From Arthrobacter globiformis (lineage in GTDB: Bacteria > Actinomycetota > Actinomycetes > Actinomycetales > Micrococcaceae), in contig NZ_QLNP01000074.1 of the NCBI RefSeq assembly GCF_003261175.1, forward strand, positions 62,001-126,000: 64,000 nt of DNA, given 5' to 3'. The position numbers and the translations under genes are program-made. Shown piece by piece: positions 42,884-51,205 of this stretch. A model generated the notes under the pieces. That model saw nothing but the letters and a program-made list of their open reading frames with translations, searched no databases and was not told the origin of the DNA. Positions within the stretch are counted from its first letter, which is position 1; each line of letters starts with the position of its first letter.

Positions 42884-43060
42884 ATGACCGCTGAACCGAC
42901 TGAGCACCCCTTCAGCGTCTGCTGGTACTGTCCGGCCATGGATGAACTTCTGCAGCAGATGCCGATCGCCGCAACCCTCGGCGCCGCCAAGATTGGCTCC
43001 ACATGGCGGGAACTCGGCAACGTCGAAAACCTCGACCTGGACTTCGACCTGGATACCTGA
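42884..43060 (+). CDS. Small 58-aa protein with a CWYC motif
   Basis: ATG 42884 starts MTAEPTEHPFSVCWYCPAMD and continues with a helical middle and an acidic end (ENLDLDFDLDT). Cys13-Trp-Tyr-Cys16 could bind metal or be a modification site. It begins 44 bases after the stop of the 1,622-aa gene, on the same strand. The frame extends upstream to 42752 but that part overlaps the giant gene. It may be the third gene of the operon. A peptide precursor or a small chaperone are both possible. Confidence 0.45.
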   Translation: MTAEPTEHPFSVCWYCPAMDELLQQMPIAATLGAAKIGSTWRELGNVENLDLDFDLDT

Positions 43061-43081
43061 CACGCCCCCCTTGTCCGCGTC

Positions 43082-43624
43082 CTATCCGGACGTGATTCTC
43101 ACTCCCGCCACTGCACCTGTCCGGGGACCTGTTGGGTCATTCCGCGTCAGGCTGACCCAGACGTATCCGGCCTGCAGGTCCACGACCTGGGACACGGTCT
43201 CCGAGCAATCGAAGACTAGTGAAATTGGCTCGGACCCGGTTCCTGGATCTTGGCCGATGTGTATCTGCACGCCGTCCGTTCCCACGCAGGAAGCTGTGAC
43301 AGCGTGGGCGCCGGAAGTCTTCACCGTCGCCGATTTTTGGAAGCCGACCCCCGGCCCGTCAGCCGGTCCGGAATCGTCGAGAAGCACAGAGCCGGGTGCT
43401 GCGGCGAGTCGCTTCTTCAGTTCGGCGAAGTTGCTTGTTTCCGCGGCCAGCACTTCAGGGTCTTTCGTAGGGAGCGAAGGTGCCGGCCGCCGACTGGATC
43501 CGGCCACTGTCGGCGGCGAATCGGCGTCATCCTCATAGGTGCAGGCGCTCAGGCCGGCGCCCAGCAACAGACCCACAATCAGTGCAGCCCACCCCGCTGT
43601 CTTCGTTCCCCCAAGTTCAGACAT
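43082..43624 (-). CDS. Predicted lipoprotein, 180 aa
   Basis: The N-terminus has a signal peptide (GWAALIVGLLLGAGLSAC) with lipobox LSAC, so Cys28 would be lipidated and the protein anchored outside the membrane. The mature part has a proline/serine linker and a domain with two further cysteines (TASCVG, VFDCSE) that probably form a disulfide, ending in strands (VDLQAGYVWVSLTRND). No family was recognised. It faces the giant-gene operon tail to tail. Confidence 0.75.
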   Translation of the reverse strand: MSELGGTKTAGWAALIVGLLLGAGLSACTYEDDADSPPTVAGSSRRPAPSLPTKDPEVLAAETSNFAELKKRLAAAPGSVLLDDSGPADGPGVGFQKSATVKTSGAHAVTASCVGTDGVQIHIGQDPGTGSEPISLVFDCSETVSQVVDLQAGYVWVSLTRNDPTGPRTGAVAGVRITSG

Positions 43625-43810
43625 GTGCCGAGTCTACGGTCCGTTGATTCGGAGGCAAGTCAGCCTTGGCCCCAAGGCGGCGGGGAGAGCCTTGCCCGGG
43701 GGGACGATGACGCCTCAATCTGTCAGGCTGGGATCTAAGAGTTTCACGGGCCGCCGTCAGAGAAAGAATCTTTGGACCCTAGCCTGACGGGTTTTCCTGG
43801 GCCCGCCTGA

Positions 43811-43830
43811 CGTCAGGTTGGGGTGTGCCC
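43811..43830 (-). repeat. Dispersed 20-bp repeat, copy 1
   Basis: CGTCAGGTTGGGGTGTGCCC is repeated at 59504-59523 (identical) and 47631-47649 (one mismatch, first base lacking). Its complement starts GGGCACACCCC, like the GGGG-type ends of Tn3-family elements. The recombinase remnant at 43905-44117 lies close by. No partner end in the opposite orientation was found. Confidence 0.5.
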
Positions 43831-43904
43831 TATTTTCACGGAAGCCTGGGCTGGCTTTGCGACTGGTGAATTGGGCTAAGGGCAAGAAGAGAACTGTGTA
43901 GATC

Positions 43905-44117
43905 CTAATGTTCGAGGATGACAACCCTGGCCGCTAATTCAAGGCAAGAATCTAAATGCCAGCATGGGAGGAGTCCCCACCGGGGAAGATTTAACTGCTC
44001 ATTGATGAACTCCACGCGCAGGCCGTTGGGGGCCAGGCGCTTAGTGAGAGCACATAAATCATCCAGGTGTGGGCCGCCCGTCCAATGCCATGCACAATAT
44101 TGGCATCCCCTTCGCAC
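43905..44117 (-). pseudogene. Internal fragment of a serine recombinase (Tn3-type resolvase)
   Basis: The minus strand encodes HLDDLCALTKRLAPNGLRVE followed by FINEQLNL. This matches the resolvase segment normally read as R.LDDL..LV..L...GV.VEFV.E.L.F. The N-terminal catalytic serine region and the C-terminal helix-turn-helix are missing, and the frame is lost after the match. It is a remnant of a transposon and fits the Tn3-like repeat at 43811. Confidence 0.55.
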
Positions 44118-44120
44118 GCG

Positions 44121-44792
44121 TCATCCGGCGCTGCCACTGCCAGCCTGGGACCCGAAACGACCTGTCTCTTTCCGCGCCGGGCTTGCGTCTGCTGGGACCC
44201 CGCAGGGAATAAATATTTCCTCCACTGGGCGCCGGAAGTAGCGAGCTATGGCGATGGCCAAGGGAAGTGAGGGGAGGTAGCGGCCAACCTCTATGTTTTG
44301 GATCGTTTGTCGCGAGACCTCAAGGGCGGCGGCGAATTCCCCTTGCGACATTCCGGTTGCGATGCGGAGATCGCGGAGTTTGTTCTGCACATCCACCCCC
44401 GGCTTAGGTTCCTGGATTCTCGCCGAAAGACGGGCCAGGTCGCTCACGACAGCTTGTATGGCTTCCCTGCGATTTCCTTGCCTGCCCTTTGCTGCCTTTC
44501 GGCACCTCTGTTCCTGTTCGTCCCTCCCATTTCCTCCTGACGGGCGATATTGTTTTAGCTTTTCGCTTCCGTCCGGGGAGAACGGGTGATAAAAGATGAC
44601 GGCTGTGTGCTGCCTAACGAAGGTTGGGTCATGAAGGAGGCAGGTTGCTTCCTCGATGGCGGGATTGGAGGGCTGACGTGAGAAGACGTTCGGGTACATC
44701 ACGCCGAGGACGACCACTTTATAGTCCGAGATGGGGGAGTGGAGACTTCGGGCAGAGGCCTGCCGAGCCTCCCCGGGGTTCAGTGCTCTCAT
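44121..44792 (-). CDS. XRE-family regulator with an N-terminal extension
   Basis: From ATG 44792 (ribosome binding site AGGAGAGACGAA) the product is 223 aa. An unknown N-terminal part (DYKVVVLGVMYPNVFSRQPS, FVRQHTAVIFYHPFS) is followed by a basic linker. The C-terminal HTH has NKLRDLRIATGMSQGEFAAA LEVSRQTIQNIEVGRYLPSL and then YFRRPVEEIF. That HTH resembles the short stand-alone YozG-type regulators of about 70 aa, so the true gene might instead begin at a GTG near 44396. No target can be named. Confidence 0.6.
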   Translation of the reverse strand: MRALNPGEARQASARSLHSPISDYKVVVLGVMYPNVFSRQPSNPAIEEATCLLHDPTFVRQHTAVIFYHPFSPDGSEKLKQYRPSGGNGRDEQEQRCRKAAKGRQGNRREAIQAVVSDLARLSARIQEPKPGVDVQNKLRDLRIATGMSQGEFAAALEVSRQTIQNIEVGRYLPSLPLAIAIARYFRRPVEEIFIPCGVPADASPARKETGRFGSQAGSGSAG

Positions 44793-45481
44793 TTCGTCTC
44801 TCCTGGACTCCCGCGAGGCGTTGCCAAGACCCATTAGGGGACCGGTCACCAGCTGGCGGAATCCAGTAGCTGTGTCGGCGAGGTCATGGATGCATCTCCT
44901 TATCCGAGGCCGTGCTCCCCGCAGATTGGCCCGATGGGAACAGGCAGTGGCTTTAGGCAAAGCCCGCAAATCCCGACTCATCATCCGGATCCCCGATGAA
45001 GCCGGAAGTAACTGCAGGTACTCTTTCGGTCTCTAGCTTCGTGACTCCAAAGATTTGTTTCACAGAAAATCCTAAGGGTGACCTACCGGTGACGGGTGTC
45101 CTTTCGTGCAGTCTTTGACGACCTGTGAGCCATTCCGTGCACAGAGACGACCGCTCAGCCAACACTCGGCCCAGGCAGGTTCCCCCGTCACCCAATTTAG
45201 AAGGGATGCGTGAATGGGCCCCGCCCGGTCAAATGCAACGCGCGATCCAAGGCACGGGACCAGGTCGAGCAATTCCCCCGGAAGACGCAGTAAGCCACTC
45301 AGAAGGGCGCTCCGTCGGCAGCGCCCTGGCGATTCGAAGAACCGGGCAGGGTGGAGGGACCTCTGAATGAGTGGCCGCCGGGCGTTCGTGCCAGGCGCGG
45401 GACACAAAGGGACGGAAGACAGCGCTTAGCAGAGCACCCGGGCGGTGGACATTTTGCCGTGCCGGCTATTACGCGTCCGTT
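44793..45481. other. Intergenic region without recognisable genes
   Basis: Frames of 80-110 codons exist on both strands but none has family features, good starts or consistent codon use. The DNA lies among mobile-element remains and is probably decayed sequence plus the downstream side of the AraC-type regulator gene. Confidence 0.4.
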
Positions 45482-46525
45482 CTAGATCCCTATGCGTTTT
45501 CTTAGTTCAGCGGCCCGAATGCGCGGTACTTCCGGGTTCTCCTGCACGTCCCTCAGGGAGGAGCCGGTTGCGTCCCTGACAGCACGCCGCATGGCTCGCA
45601 GGCTTGTGAACCCGCTGGCGTCCGCTATGTCTGCCGGGGACCGTTTCCAGCCGCCTGAGTCGGTGAGGAGCTCGAGGGCCTCCAGGGTCCTCAGCGCGCG
45701 GATGTATCCGCTGACTTGAAACTCTTCGTCTTGGAAGAGGTAGTAAAGGGCACGGCGTGAAAGGAACGAGTAGGTCACCACCTCGTCCACATCAAGGGCC
45801 TGGTTCCGGAAGTTCTTGCGTATGAACTTCTTGACCGCCGCGATACGGGCCGGTTGCAGGTCGCCGTCCTCGGCGGGGGCTTCGAGCAGCGAGCTGGCCA
45901 GGGCCGTCATCATGGAGCGGACGACCGGCTGGAGACGGTGCATCTCTTGGTCCATGCCCGTCCGCTGCCAGCCGGACAAGACAGGAAGAATCAACCCGCG
46001 CACCAGAGAATGCTCGCTGATGTCGCCCAATCCCTCCAACCGTTTCACGGACTTGTCGTTTAAACCCAGCAATGACCGGTCGAGTTGGATCCGCACAGCG
46101 CTTAGGCCGGTTGGCGCGTGGAAGTTGCCGGGGGAGGAAAGATCGAGAAATCTGACTGTGCCAGGAGAAACTTCTTCGGAGCGTCCCGAGAAGCTGAATC
46201 TGGCGCACGAACTCCTGAAATGCACCAGCCAGTGCCCGGAGGACGTATCCCCCTTCCAGTAGCAAGTGGCCGGTTCGTTGGTGACATCAACCAGGCTGAA
46301 CCCGGGACCGTCCAGGCTTAGGGCGGTTGGATTGAAACCGGGGCGTATTAGCTTTTCGGTTTTTTCCAACCGTACGGGAGTGGCGATGGCGCTGCCGTAC
46401 CAGGTGCGCCAGTGTTCGAATTTTTCCTCGGGGTTCAGCCCGGCGGGAACACTGTAGCGTCGGATCCGGTCAAGTGACGCCTCCGGGGCGCCGGCGTCCA
46501 CGCTGGCGTGCGGCGGGTCTTGCAT
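45482..46525 (-). CDS. AraC-family transcriptional regulator
   Basis: The 347-aa protein has an AraC-binding-like N-terminal domain (EKFEHWRTWYGSAIATPVRL, GTVRFLDLSSPGNFHAPTG, AVRIQLDRSLL). A C-terminal AraC double helix-turn-helix follows (VKKFIRKNFRNQALDVDEVV, SFLSRRALYYLFQDEEFQVS GYIRALRTLEALELL, IADASGFTSLRAMRRAVRDA TG). This is the layout of AraC regulators with a FeaR/NitR-like sensor domain. The gene stands alone and its target and ligand cannot be read from the context. Confidence 0.88.
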   Translation of the reverse strand: MQDPPHASVDAGAPEASLDRIRRYSVPAGLNPEEKFEHWRTWYGSAIATPVRLEKTEKLIRPGFNPTALSLDGPGFSLVDVTNEPATCYWKGDTSSGHWLVHFRSSCARFSFSGRSEEVSPGTVRFLDLSSPGNFHAPTGLSAVRIQLDRSLLGLNDKSVKRLEGLGDISEHSLVRGLILPVLSGWQRTGMDQEMHRLQPVVRSMMTALASSLLEAPAEDGDLQPARIAAVKKFIRKNFRNQALDVDEVVTYSFLSRRALYYLFQDEEFQVSGYIRALRTLEALELLTDSGGWKRSPADIADASGFTSLRAMRRAVRDATGSSLRDVQENPEVPRIRAAELRKRIGI

Positions 46526-46864
46526 GGGGTCGGGACCTTCCGGCTGTATGAAAACCGCGATTCAATGTGGCGCATCACTGCAACAGAAAGTGTCATTGTG
46601 CGTTATATGGAACCTAGCTTAGGTGCCCACCATGGGGAGGCGCCGCCCCCATGTCTCGCCCATCACTGGCAGGCGAACGCTGCTCCCCTCCGGGATCGGT
46701 TCAGATTCAGCAATCATGGGTTCACAGTCTCGACTTCCCTGCGAGCACATGCCCACGATCGGGCTGACTGGGTACCGCGATCCAGACGGCAAATCAGACC
46801 TCGTCGGCTTTCCGCACCATCGTTATCCTCTGCAATCAGGAGGTCAGTGCTGTCGAGAGATGTG
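46526..46864. other. Intergenic region, nothing recognised
   Basis: The region between the AraC-type gene and the next small gene has no convincing frame. It should hold the promoter of the AraC-type gene at its left side. Confidence 0.4.
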
Positions 46865-47086
46865 TCAGGAGTGGTCGCGTTCCTCGGTGATTCCATAGGG
46901 AACATCGCCGCTGACAGCCACGGTGAAGGACGAGGGCCCATGCCGCGTGACGAGGACACCGTGTTTGCCCTCCCCCAGGGCGTGTTGTTGGGCTAATTCG
47001 ACCGCCGCGTTCAGGTCATCGGCGACCAACCGGGGCGTGTCTCCCGTGACGCGATAAATACGCCCGGTTTCGGTGGTCGTAATCAC
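46865..47086 (-). CDS. Small protein of a local three-member family (copy 1)
   Basis: A GTG at 47086 after AAGGAACGGCACA starts a 73-aa protein, though the frame is open to 47128. The C-terminal half reads KHGVLVTRHGPSSFTVAVSG DVPYGIT. The proteins at 59543-59752 (IRVTRVGPGDYLVEATPDVQ CGYTIY) and 60671-60895 (SIVVTRSGPNTYTASLDPDS) share the VTR.GP..Y/F pattern after a helix. They are about 70 aa each and look like small beta-rich domains. Function is unknown. Confidence 0.6.
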   Translation of the reverse strand: MITTTETGRIYRVTGDTPRLVADDLNAAVELAQQHALGEGKHGVLVTRHGPSSFTVAVSGDVPYGITEERDHS

Positions 47087-47408
47087 TGTGCCGTTCCTTC
47101 TCTCTGTGGGCCTTGGGATCCTGGACATACCGCTCTTTCAATTGGATCCGGAGGCCGACGTGAGGTTCCAACAACTCTGCGTAGCTTCGCTGGCTCTCCG
47201 CAGCCGGGCCGTGCCACCCGCACAGGGCCGACAAGAACCAGCAGTTGTTGCAGGTGGAACGTGAATTCAGAACACCCATTAGGCCGCACTCGAAATGACC
47301 CGGCTACGCGCAGTGACTCCCCGTTTCTGACTCTCCAAGGCTCGGAAAATCAGCCCTCGCAGGAAATCCTACGGCCGACCAGGTCCGGAGAAGACGGCCC
47401 AGAGGCCA

Positions 47409-47473
47409 TTTCGTGCAGACCTGGACGGTAGATGGAACATCTCGTGCACATTTCGTGCATGACATGCACGAAA
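47409..47473. promoter_or_regulatory. Clustered TTTCGTGCA sites with one long palindrome
   Basis: TTTCGTGCAT (47451-47460) and ATGCACGAAA (47464-47473) form a 10+10 palindrome around GAC. Additional half-sites TTTCGTGCA at 47409-47417 and TCTCGTGCA at 47440-47448 lie just upstream, in direct orientation. This is a strong protein-binding-type signature with no intact gene beside it. Confidence 0.5.
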
Positions 47474-47630
47474 AGCATGAGGCTGATCGTCCGAAACGAA
47501 AACCCTGAAGTTCATAGCGGGATGGACGCGCGAGCCGTGCCAGCCCGGCTCTTCAGGCCCTCGCACCAGCCTAAAATGCAGAACTAGCTTTCTCACAGAC
47601 GCGTCAAAGGTTCAGCGCGGGTCGCAATTT

Positions 47631-47649
47631 GTCAGGTTCGGGTGTGCCC
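47631..47649 (-). repeat. Dispersed 20-bp repeat, copy 2
   Basis: GTCAGGTTCGGGTGTGCCC differs from copies 1 and 3 by one base. Sequence after GTGTGCCC differs in all three copies, so GTGTGCCC is probably an element boundary. Confidence 0.5.
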
Positions 47650-48223
47650 TATCGCTATGCTTACCTATTGCTCAAGCACGCGTGAAGGTCGATGGTCGCA
47701 TGTTGGCCCCGGACTTGGTTACCGTGATTGCGCTGCAGAGGTCGCTGTTCGTCCCAGTTGCTCTAGGACTGATCGTGCCAAACCGTCCGCTCCACGGGTG
47801 AGGAGCCGTGTCGTCCGACCGAACATGTTGGTGTCGCGGGCGGCTATGGTGGCTACCTGCCTAGGGGCACCAAGGAAGTCCGCGGACCCGTCACTGCGGG
47901 CGAGGCCCCGATCCCTCGGATGCCGAATGGTCAGGGAGCGGATGGCTGTGTCGTCGACCTCGCTCCGCTGTCGAGCACCTCGGAGCGGGTAGCGGATCCG
48001 CCGAGGACAACATGCTGGGAGATCACGTTGCTCACTACGTGATTGGTGGCGACTACGTTGCTGTCTCCTCCCGGTGGGTAGGGTGCCTCGAGCCTAAGCA
48101 TCTGGCACCGCCTGCCCTAAAAGTCCACAACCCGCATTGACTGACTCGAAAATGGATGGCGAGTGGCGGCGTGTCCGCCGGGGTGATGTTTGCCGCGCCG
48201 CATTGTCAGCCATGTAGCTTTCG

Positions 48224-48742
48224 ATGAGTGAACGCAGGGCTGTCCCGAAGGTCATCGCCGCCCGCTACGCCCGGGCGGACCGCTCCGGGAAGAAGCAGAT
48301 TCTCGATGAGTTGTGCGCACGACGGGATGGCACCGCGACCCTACCAGCGGGCGCTGGTATTGAAGCCTGTGCTGCCCAGGCCGCTGCAGGGAACGCCGTG
48401 TGGCCGGCTCCTCGCGGCAGCGCTGCCGGACCCGGTACCGCGGCTGCGAGGTTTAAGGAGCTCCGCATTGATGCCGCTACCGCGGCCGAGTTGCTGACGA
48501 TCTCACCGGAGCCCATCGAGCGCCGCCTCAAGGCCGACCGGGCGAGACTGGAGCCTCGCCGCCGGTCCCACACCAAGCCCGGAACGCTGCTGAAACACTC
48601 GATTCCGGTGAGGACCTGGGCCGAGTGGGACGACGCGGTGCCCGGAGCCGGGCAAGAATCCAGGGCAGCTGGCTGCTTGACCGGAACGGGTCGGAGATGT
48701 CTGGAGGGTCGGAAGAGTGACCGATGGGCTCAGTGGCCGTGA
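48224..48742 (+). pseudogene. Remnant of an integrase-core IS transposase
   Basis: The frame begins SERRAVPKVIAARYARADRS GKKQILDELCA. Later it gives RFKELRIDAATAAELLTIS, ERRLKADRARLEPRRRSHTK PGTLLKHSIPVRTWAEWDDA VPG. These match the N-terminal part of rve-core (DDE) transposases common in actinobacteria. The middle (about 48330-48450) is out of frame and the catalytic DDE domain that should follow VPG is missing. The gene is dead. Confidence 0.75.
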
Positions 48743-48867
48743 CGGCTGCGGAAGTGATCGCTGGAGCCGATTCGGCGGTCCAATTCGCTGGAACGGGTTG
48801 CTTTTCACAACTGAAGGCGCCTCGGACCTGTTGGTCCGCGGCGCCTTTCCTCTCGTGCTGGAGTTAT

Positions 48868-49026
48868 TTAGTGGGGCCACCAGCCGACGGTTGCGTGGTT
48901 GGTTTCGGTCTTTGAAGTGGAGGACGTGGTGGTGTCCTTCGCCTTTGGTGCGGCGTTGGCAGGAGCAGCGAACCCTGCTAGGGCCAGAATGCCGGTCATA
49001 AGAAGTGCTGCGGCCAGTTTTTTCAT
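48868..49026 (-). CDS. Secreted mini-protein, 52 aa
   Basis: From ATG 49026 (ribosome binding site GGGGGACAGCGG) the protein has a textbook signal peptide, MKKLAAALLMTGILALAGFA then APANA-A. It leaves a mature peptide of about 26 residues rich in Thr, Ser and Lys, ending HATVGWWPH. It lies at the edge of the matrix cluster. A surface or signalling peptide is possible; no family is known to me. Confidence 0.6.
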   Translation of the reverse strand: MKKLAAALLMTGILALAGFAAPANAAPKAKDTTTSSTSKTETNHATVGWWPH

Positions 49027-49403
49027 CCGCTGTCCCCCGTCGTCGTGAGCCTGATGTGCCAATGGGCGTGTTACGGCGACAGTATATGGTTCCAAACTCA
49101 AGATTCGGGTCGTTGGGACCGCTTGCACCTGGATGATCGACTTGCATGCCGGTTCTCATCGCCAAGCCGCCCTGGAAGCAATGCGGGCGGAAGCGGACAT
49201 AAGCCACAAAATCCGGAGGCGGAATCTGGGCCGCAACCGCGAGCAGGCCTGCCTGGCCAAACCGACCCGGGCGGTGGAGGACCCGCAGCAGGAGGAACTC
49301 TCTAACGCGGCCACAGCCTGGGAAAGATCTTGGACGGCGGGGGCTGTCTCTGCTGGCGGGGGCTTCTGTTGCATGTCCTTAAGGTTCGGCGGATGCAACG
49401 GAG

Positions 49404-49787
49404 TCAGGGCGTCTCCGACCGGCGGAGCGAGCCAAGGACCCCCCACCGGATGTGGGCGGACAGCTCTGCCTTGACCGCCGCCAGTTGGGGGATTTCCCCG
49501 CGCTTGAGCGCAGGTTCAAGGCTGTGCGTGTAGGATGCGAGCCGGAGCGCGCCAGCCATTTGCGAACTGGCCCGCAGGCTGAGCACGGCGTCGAGGCTCT
49601 CCGCTGCGTCTTCGCGGGCGAACGCTTTGAAAATCCTGACTGCCCTGGCCAGCAATAGCAGCAGGTATTCCTCCATGAACGCCTGCGCGGCAGCTTCCCC
49701 GGCATCATCGCTGAGTTCCTGCAGCACGATGCTGTCCAGCACGATGTTGTCCAGCACGGGAAGATCCCGGTCCGAATCTGGCATCAT
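49404..49787 (-). CDS. Hpt-like protein lacking the phospho-histidine (copy 1)
   Basis: The 127-aa protein starts at ATG 49787 behind AAGGAGGGTG. It has the four-helix Hpt pattern: AAAQAFMEEYLLLLLARAVR IFKAFA, then DAAESLDAVLSLRASSQMAG ALRLASYTHSLE. In true Hpt domains the second helix carries AHxLKGSSxxxGA; here the same position reads VLSLRASSQMAGA, with Leu in place of His. It resembles the protein at 51205-51594. It may bind a response regulator without passing phosphate. Neighbours encode matrix proteins and two response regulators. Confidence 0.65.
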   Translation of the reverse strand: MMPDSDRDLPVLDNIVLDSIVLQELSDDAGEAAAQAFMEEYLLLLLARAVRIFKAFAREDAAESLDAVLSLRASSQMAGALRLASYTHSLEPALKRGEIPQLAAVKAELSAHIRWGVLGSLRRSETP

Positions 49788-50655
49788 CCCGAGACACCCT
49801 CCTTGTGGTTGGTGGGTAGCCGGGCCCGGCGCTATAGGGGTTGCTGCCGGCCAAGCCATCCGTCCCGATCCGTGCCGGCAGGCCTCGGTCCGGGACTGCT
49901 GCCACTGTGGCAGCCGCAGCTTGGAAAAACTTAGGGCTTCCTCCCCGCCAAGGGGTCCTGAGGCCGCCACATTGGGGGGTCGAGCCCGGCACCGAGTTTG
50001 GGGACGACTATCGCCTGGCCGGGGGTTCCGTGGTCGGTTGGGGTCCGCGACGGCCCCGGGGACGGGTCTGAGGGTGTACTCAGGTCGCCGGTCCGTCCCG
50101 TTCGGGGCAGCCTTCGACAGATCGCGTTGTGCCCGGCCAGGGCACAACTGCAGCCTTGAGCCTTCCGTGAGACGCCTATGCCGTCAGGGACGCAAATGGC
50201 CGTCTCCAACCGCCGCAAACAGGACTACCGTGGCGCGCTTCATACAGCTTGCGACGTCTTTCCTGGCATCATTCGGGACCTCCTGTACCGAAAGTGAATT
50301 GCTCGGCCAGAGACGTAAGGCCAGAACGTCGCGGGGTGAAAGCAGGCGTTTGCCGGTGGTGGGGTGGTTTGAAGGTGGGCGGATCCGTACGCGGCCGTTC
50401 GTGATGGCGGCGATCACCAGCAAGGTGCGCCGCGGAGATCCGAAGGACGGGCCGATGGAATCCAACAGCTCGCCCACGAGTGGTGGTTTCGATAACACTC
50501 TCTGGTCGAAAAACTTTTCCGCTCGCCTTCGAGGCCGTTTCTTTTGCCATGACGGCCCAGCGCAGCATGGTCTGATCAGGTTCGCTTGGTGCGCGTACGG
50601 TTACGAACAAGCTGTTTGATGACCGTTGCCCGGAGCGCGGGGTCCCGGAGGGAGG
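49788..50655. other. Intergenic region with weak frames only
   Basis: Minus-strand frames at 50184-50498 and 50269-50610 contain a few protein-like stretches (ELLDSIGPSFGSPRRTLLVI, AITNGRVRI) in different registers, which might be the remains of one gene. Nothing can be named. The Hpt-like gene's ribosome binding site lies at its left edge. Confidence 0.4.
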
Positions 50656-51102
50656 TTATGAGCAGGTCAGGGTGCCTTTCAGGGGTTCCGCTCCGGCCCA
50701 GGTGTTGGTTGAGTTCGGGACCTTGTAGTAGCCGCGGATTTCATATGTCCAGGTCCCAATGAGTTCCAGGCCCGAGGTGTAGGTCCTGCCTTCAGCCTGA
50801 CTGAGGTCCCCGGTGAATTCCAGGGCCTTGTTGCGGTTGTAGAGCTTGATCTCGTGGTAATTGGCGTTCGGTGCTTTGCTGTAGGCCTCGACCGTGACGG
50901 TGGCCCGGATGCCGTAGTAGCAGCTCATCGTGACCGTGGTTCCGGCCGCGGCTGGGGCGGTGATCGTGGCGGCGGAGTGTTGGGCGGCGGCCTGTCGGGT
51001 GCTGCTGAACGCGGCAATGGCCGCGGTGGGGATCATGGACATGGCCAGCGACAGGACCGTGAGCGTGGTCAGGACGCGCCAGAGGCCGTTGGGGAACGCC
51101 AC
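50656..51102 (-). CDS. Secreted protein, 148 aa, of the matrix cluster
   Basis: The N-terminus has a signal peptide (LWRVLTTLTVLSLAMSMIPT AAIAAF). The mature protein is beta-rich with two cysteines (MSCYYGIRATVTVEA and the final TLTCS) and aromatic strands (GTWTYEIRGYYKVP). It may be a small extracellular domain or matrix component. Two TCAAGAT direct repeats at 51188-51205, about 85 bases upstream, look like an OmpR-type regulator site. No family was recognised. Confidence 0.7.
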   Translation of the reverse strand: MAFPNGLWRVLTTLTVLSLAMSMIPTAAIAAFSSTRQAAAQHSAATITAPAAAGTTVTMSCYYGIRATVTVEAYSKAPNANYHEIKLYNRNKALEFTGDLSQAEGRTYTSGLELIGTWTYEIRGYYKVPNSTNTWAGAEPLKGTLTCS

Positions 51103-51187
51103 GCCGCTTCTCCTCCTGTCCCTAGTCGCTGCCTTCGCTTGGCTTCCAGTCTCTATGCCGTTGCTCAGCAGCCCGTGCTGCTTCTGA

Positions 51188-51205
51188 TCAAGATCCGCTC
51201 AAGAT
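51188..51205. promoter_or_regulatory. OmpR-type direct repeat before the secreted protein gene
   Basis: TCAAGAT-CCGC-TCAAGAT: two identical 7-mers with an 11-base step, the classic spacing for OmpR/PhoB-type dimers. The same 7-mer recurs upstream of the TasA-like gene (53019, 53042, 53053). Two OmpR-type regulators are encoded 5-6 kb away. Confidence 0.6.

Larger units (their letters stand above)
47087..48223. other. 1.1-kb region of decayed sequence
   Basis: No convincing gene is seen. It contains the TTTCGTGCA repeats (47409-47473), the dispersed repeat copy 2 (47631-47649), and then several hundred bases with short broken frames. It borders a transposase remnant at 48224. It looks like old mobile-element DNA. 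Confidence 0.45.

Noticed and set aside
49627-50619. A 330-codon plus-strand frame
   Set aside because: It lies antisense to the Hpt-like gene, has no start signal and its composition is Arg/Gly/Ser-rich like a shadow.
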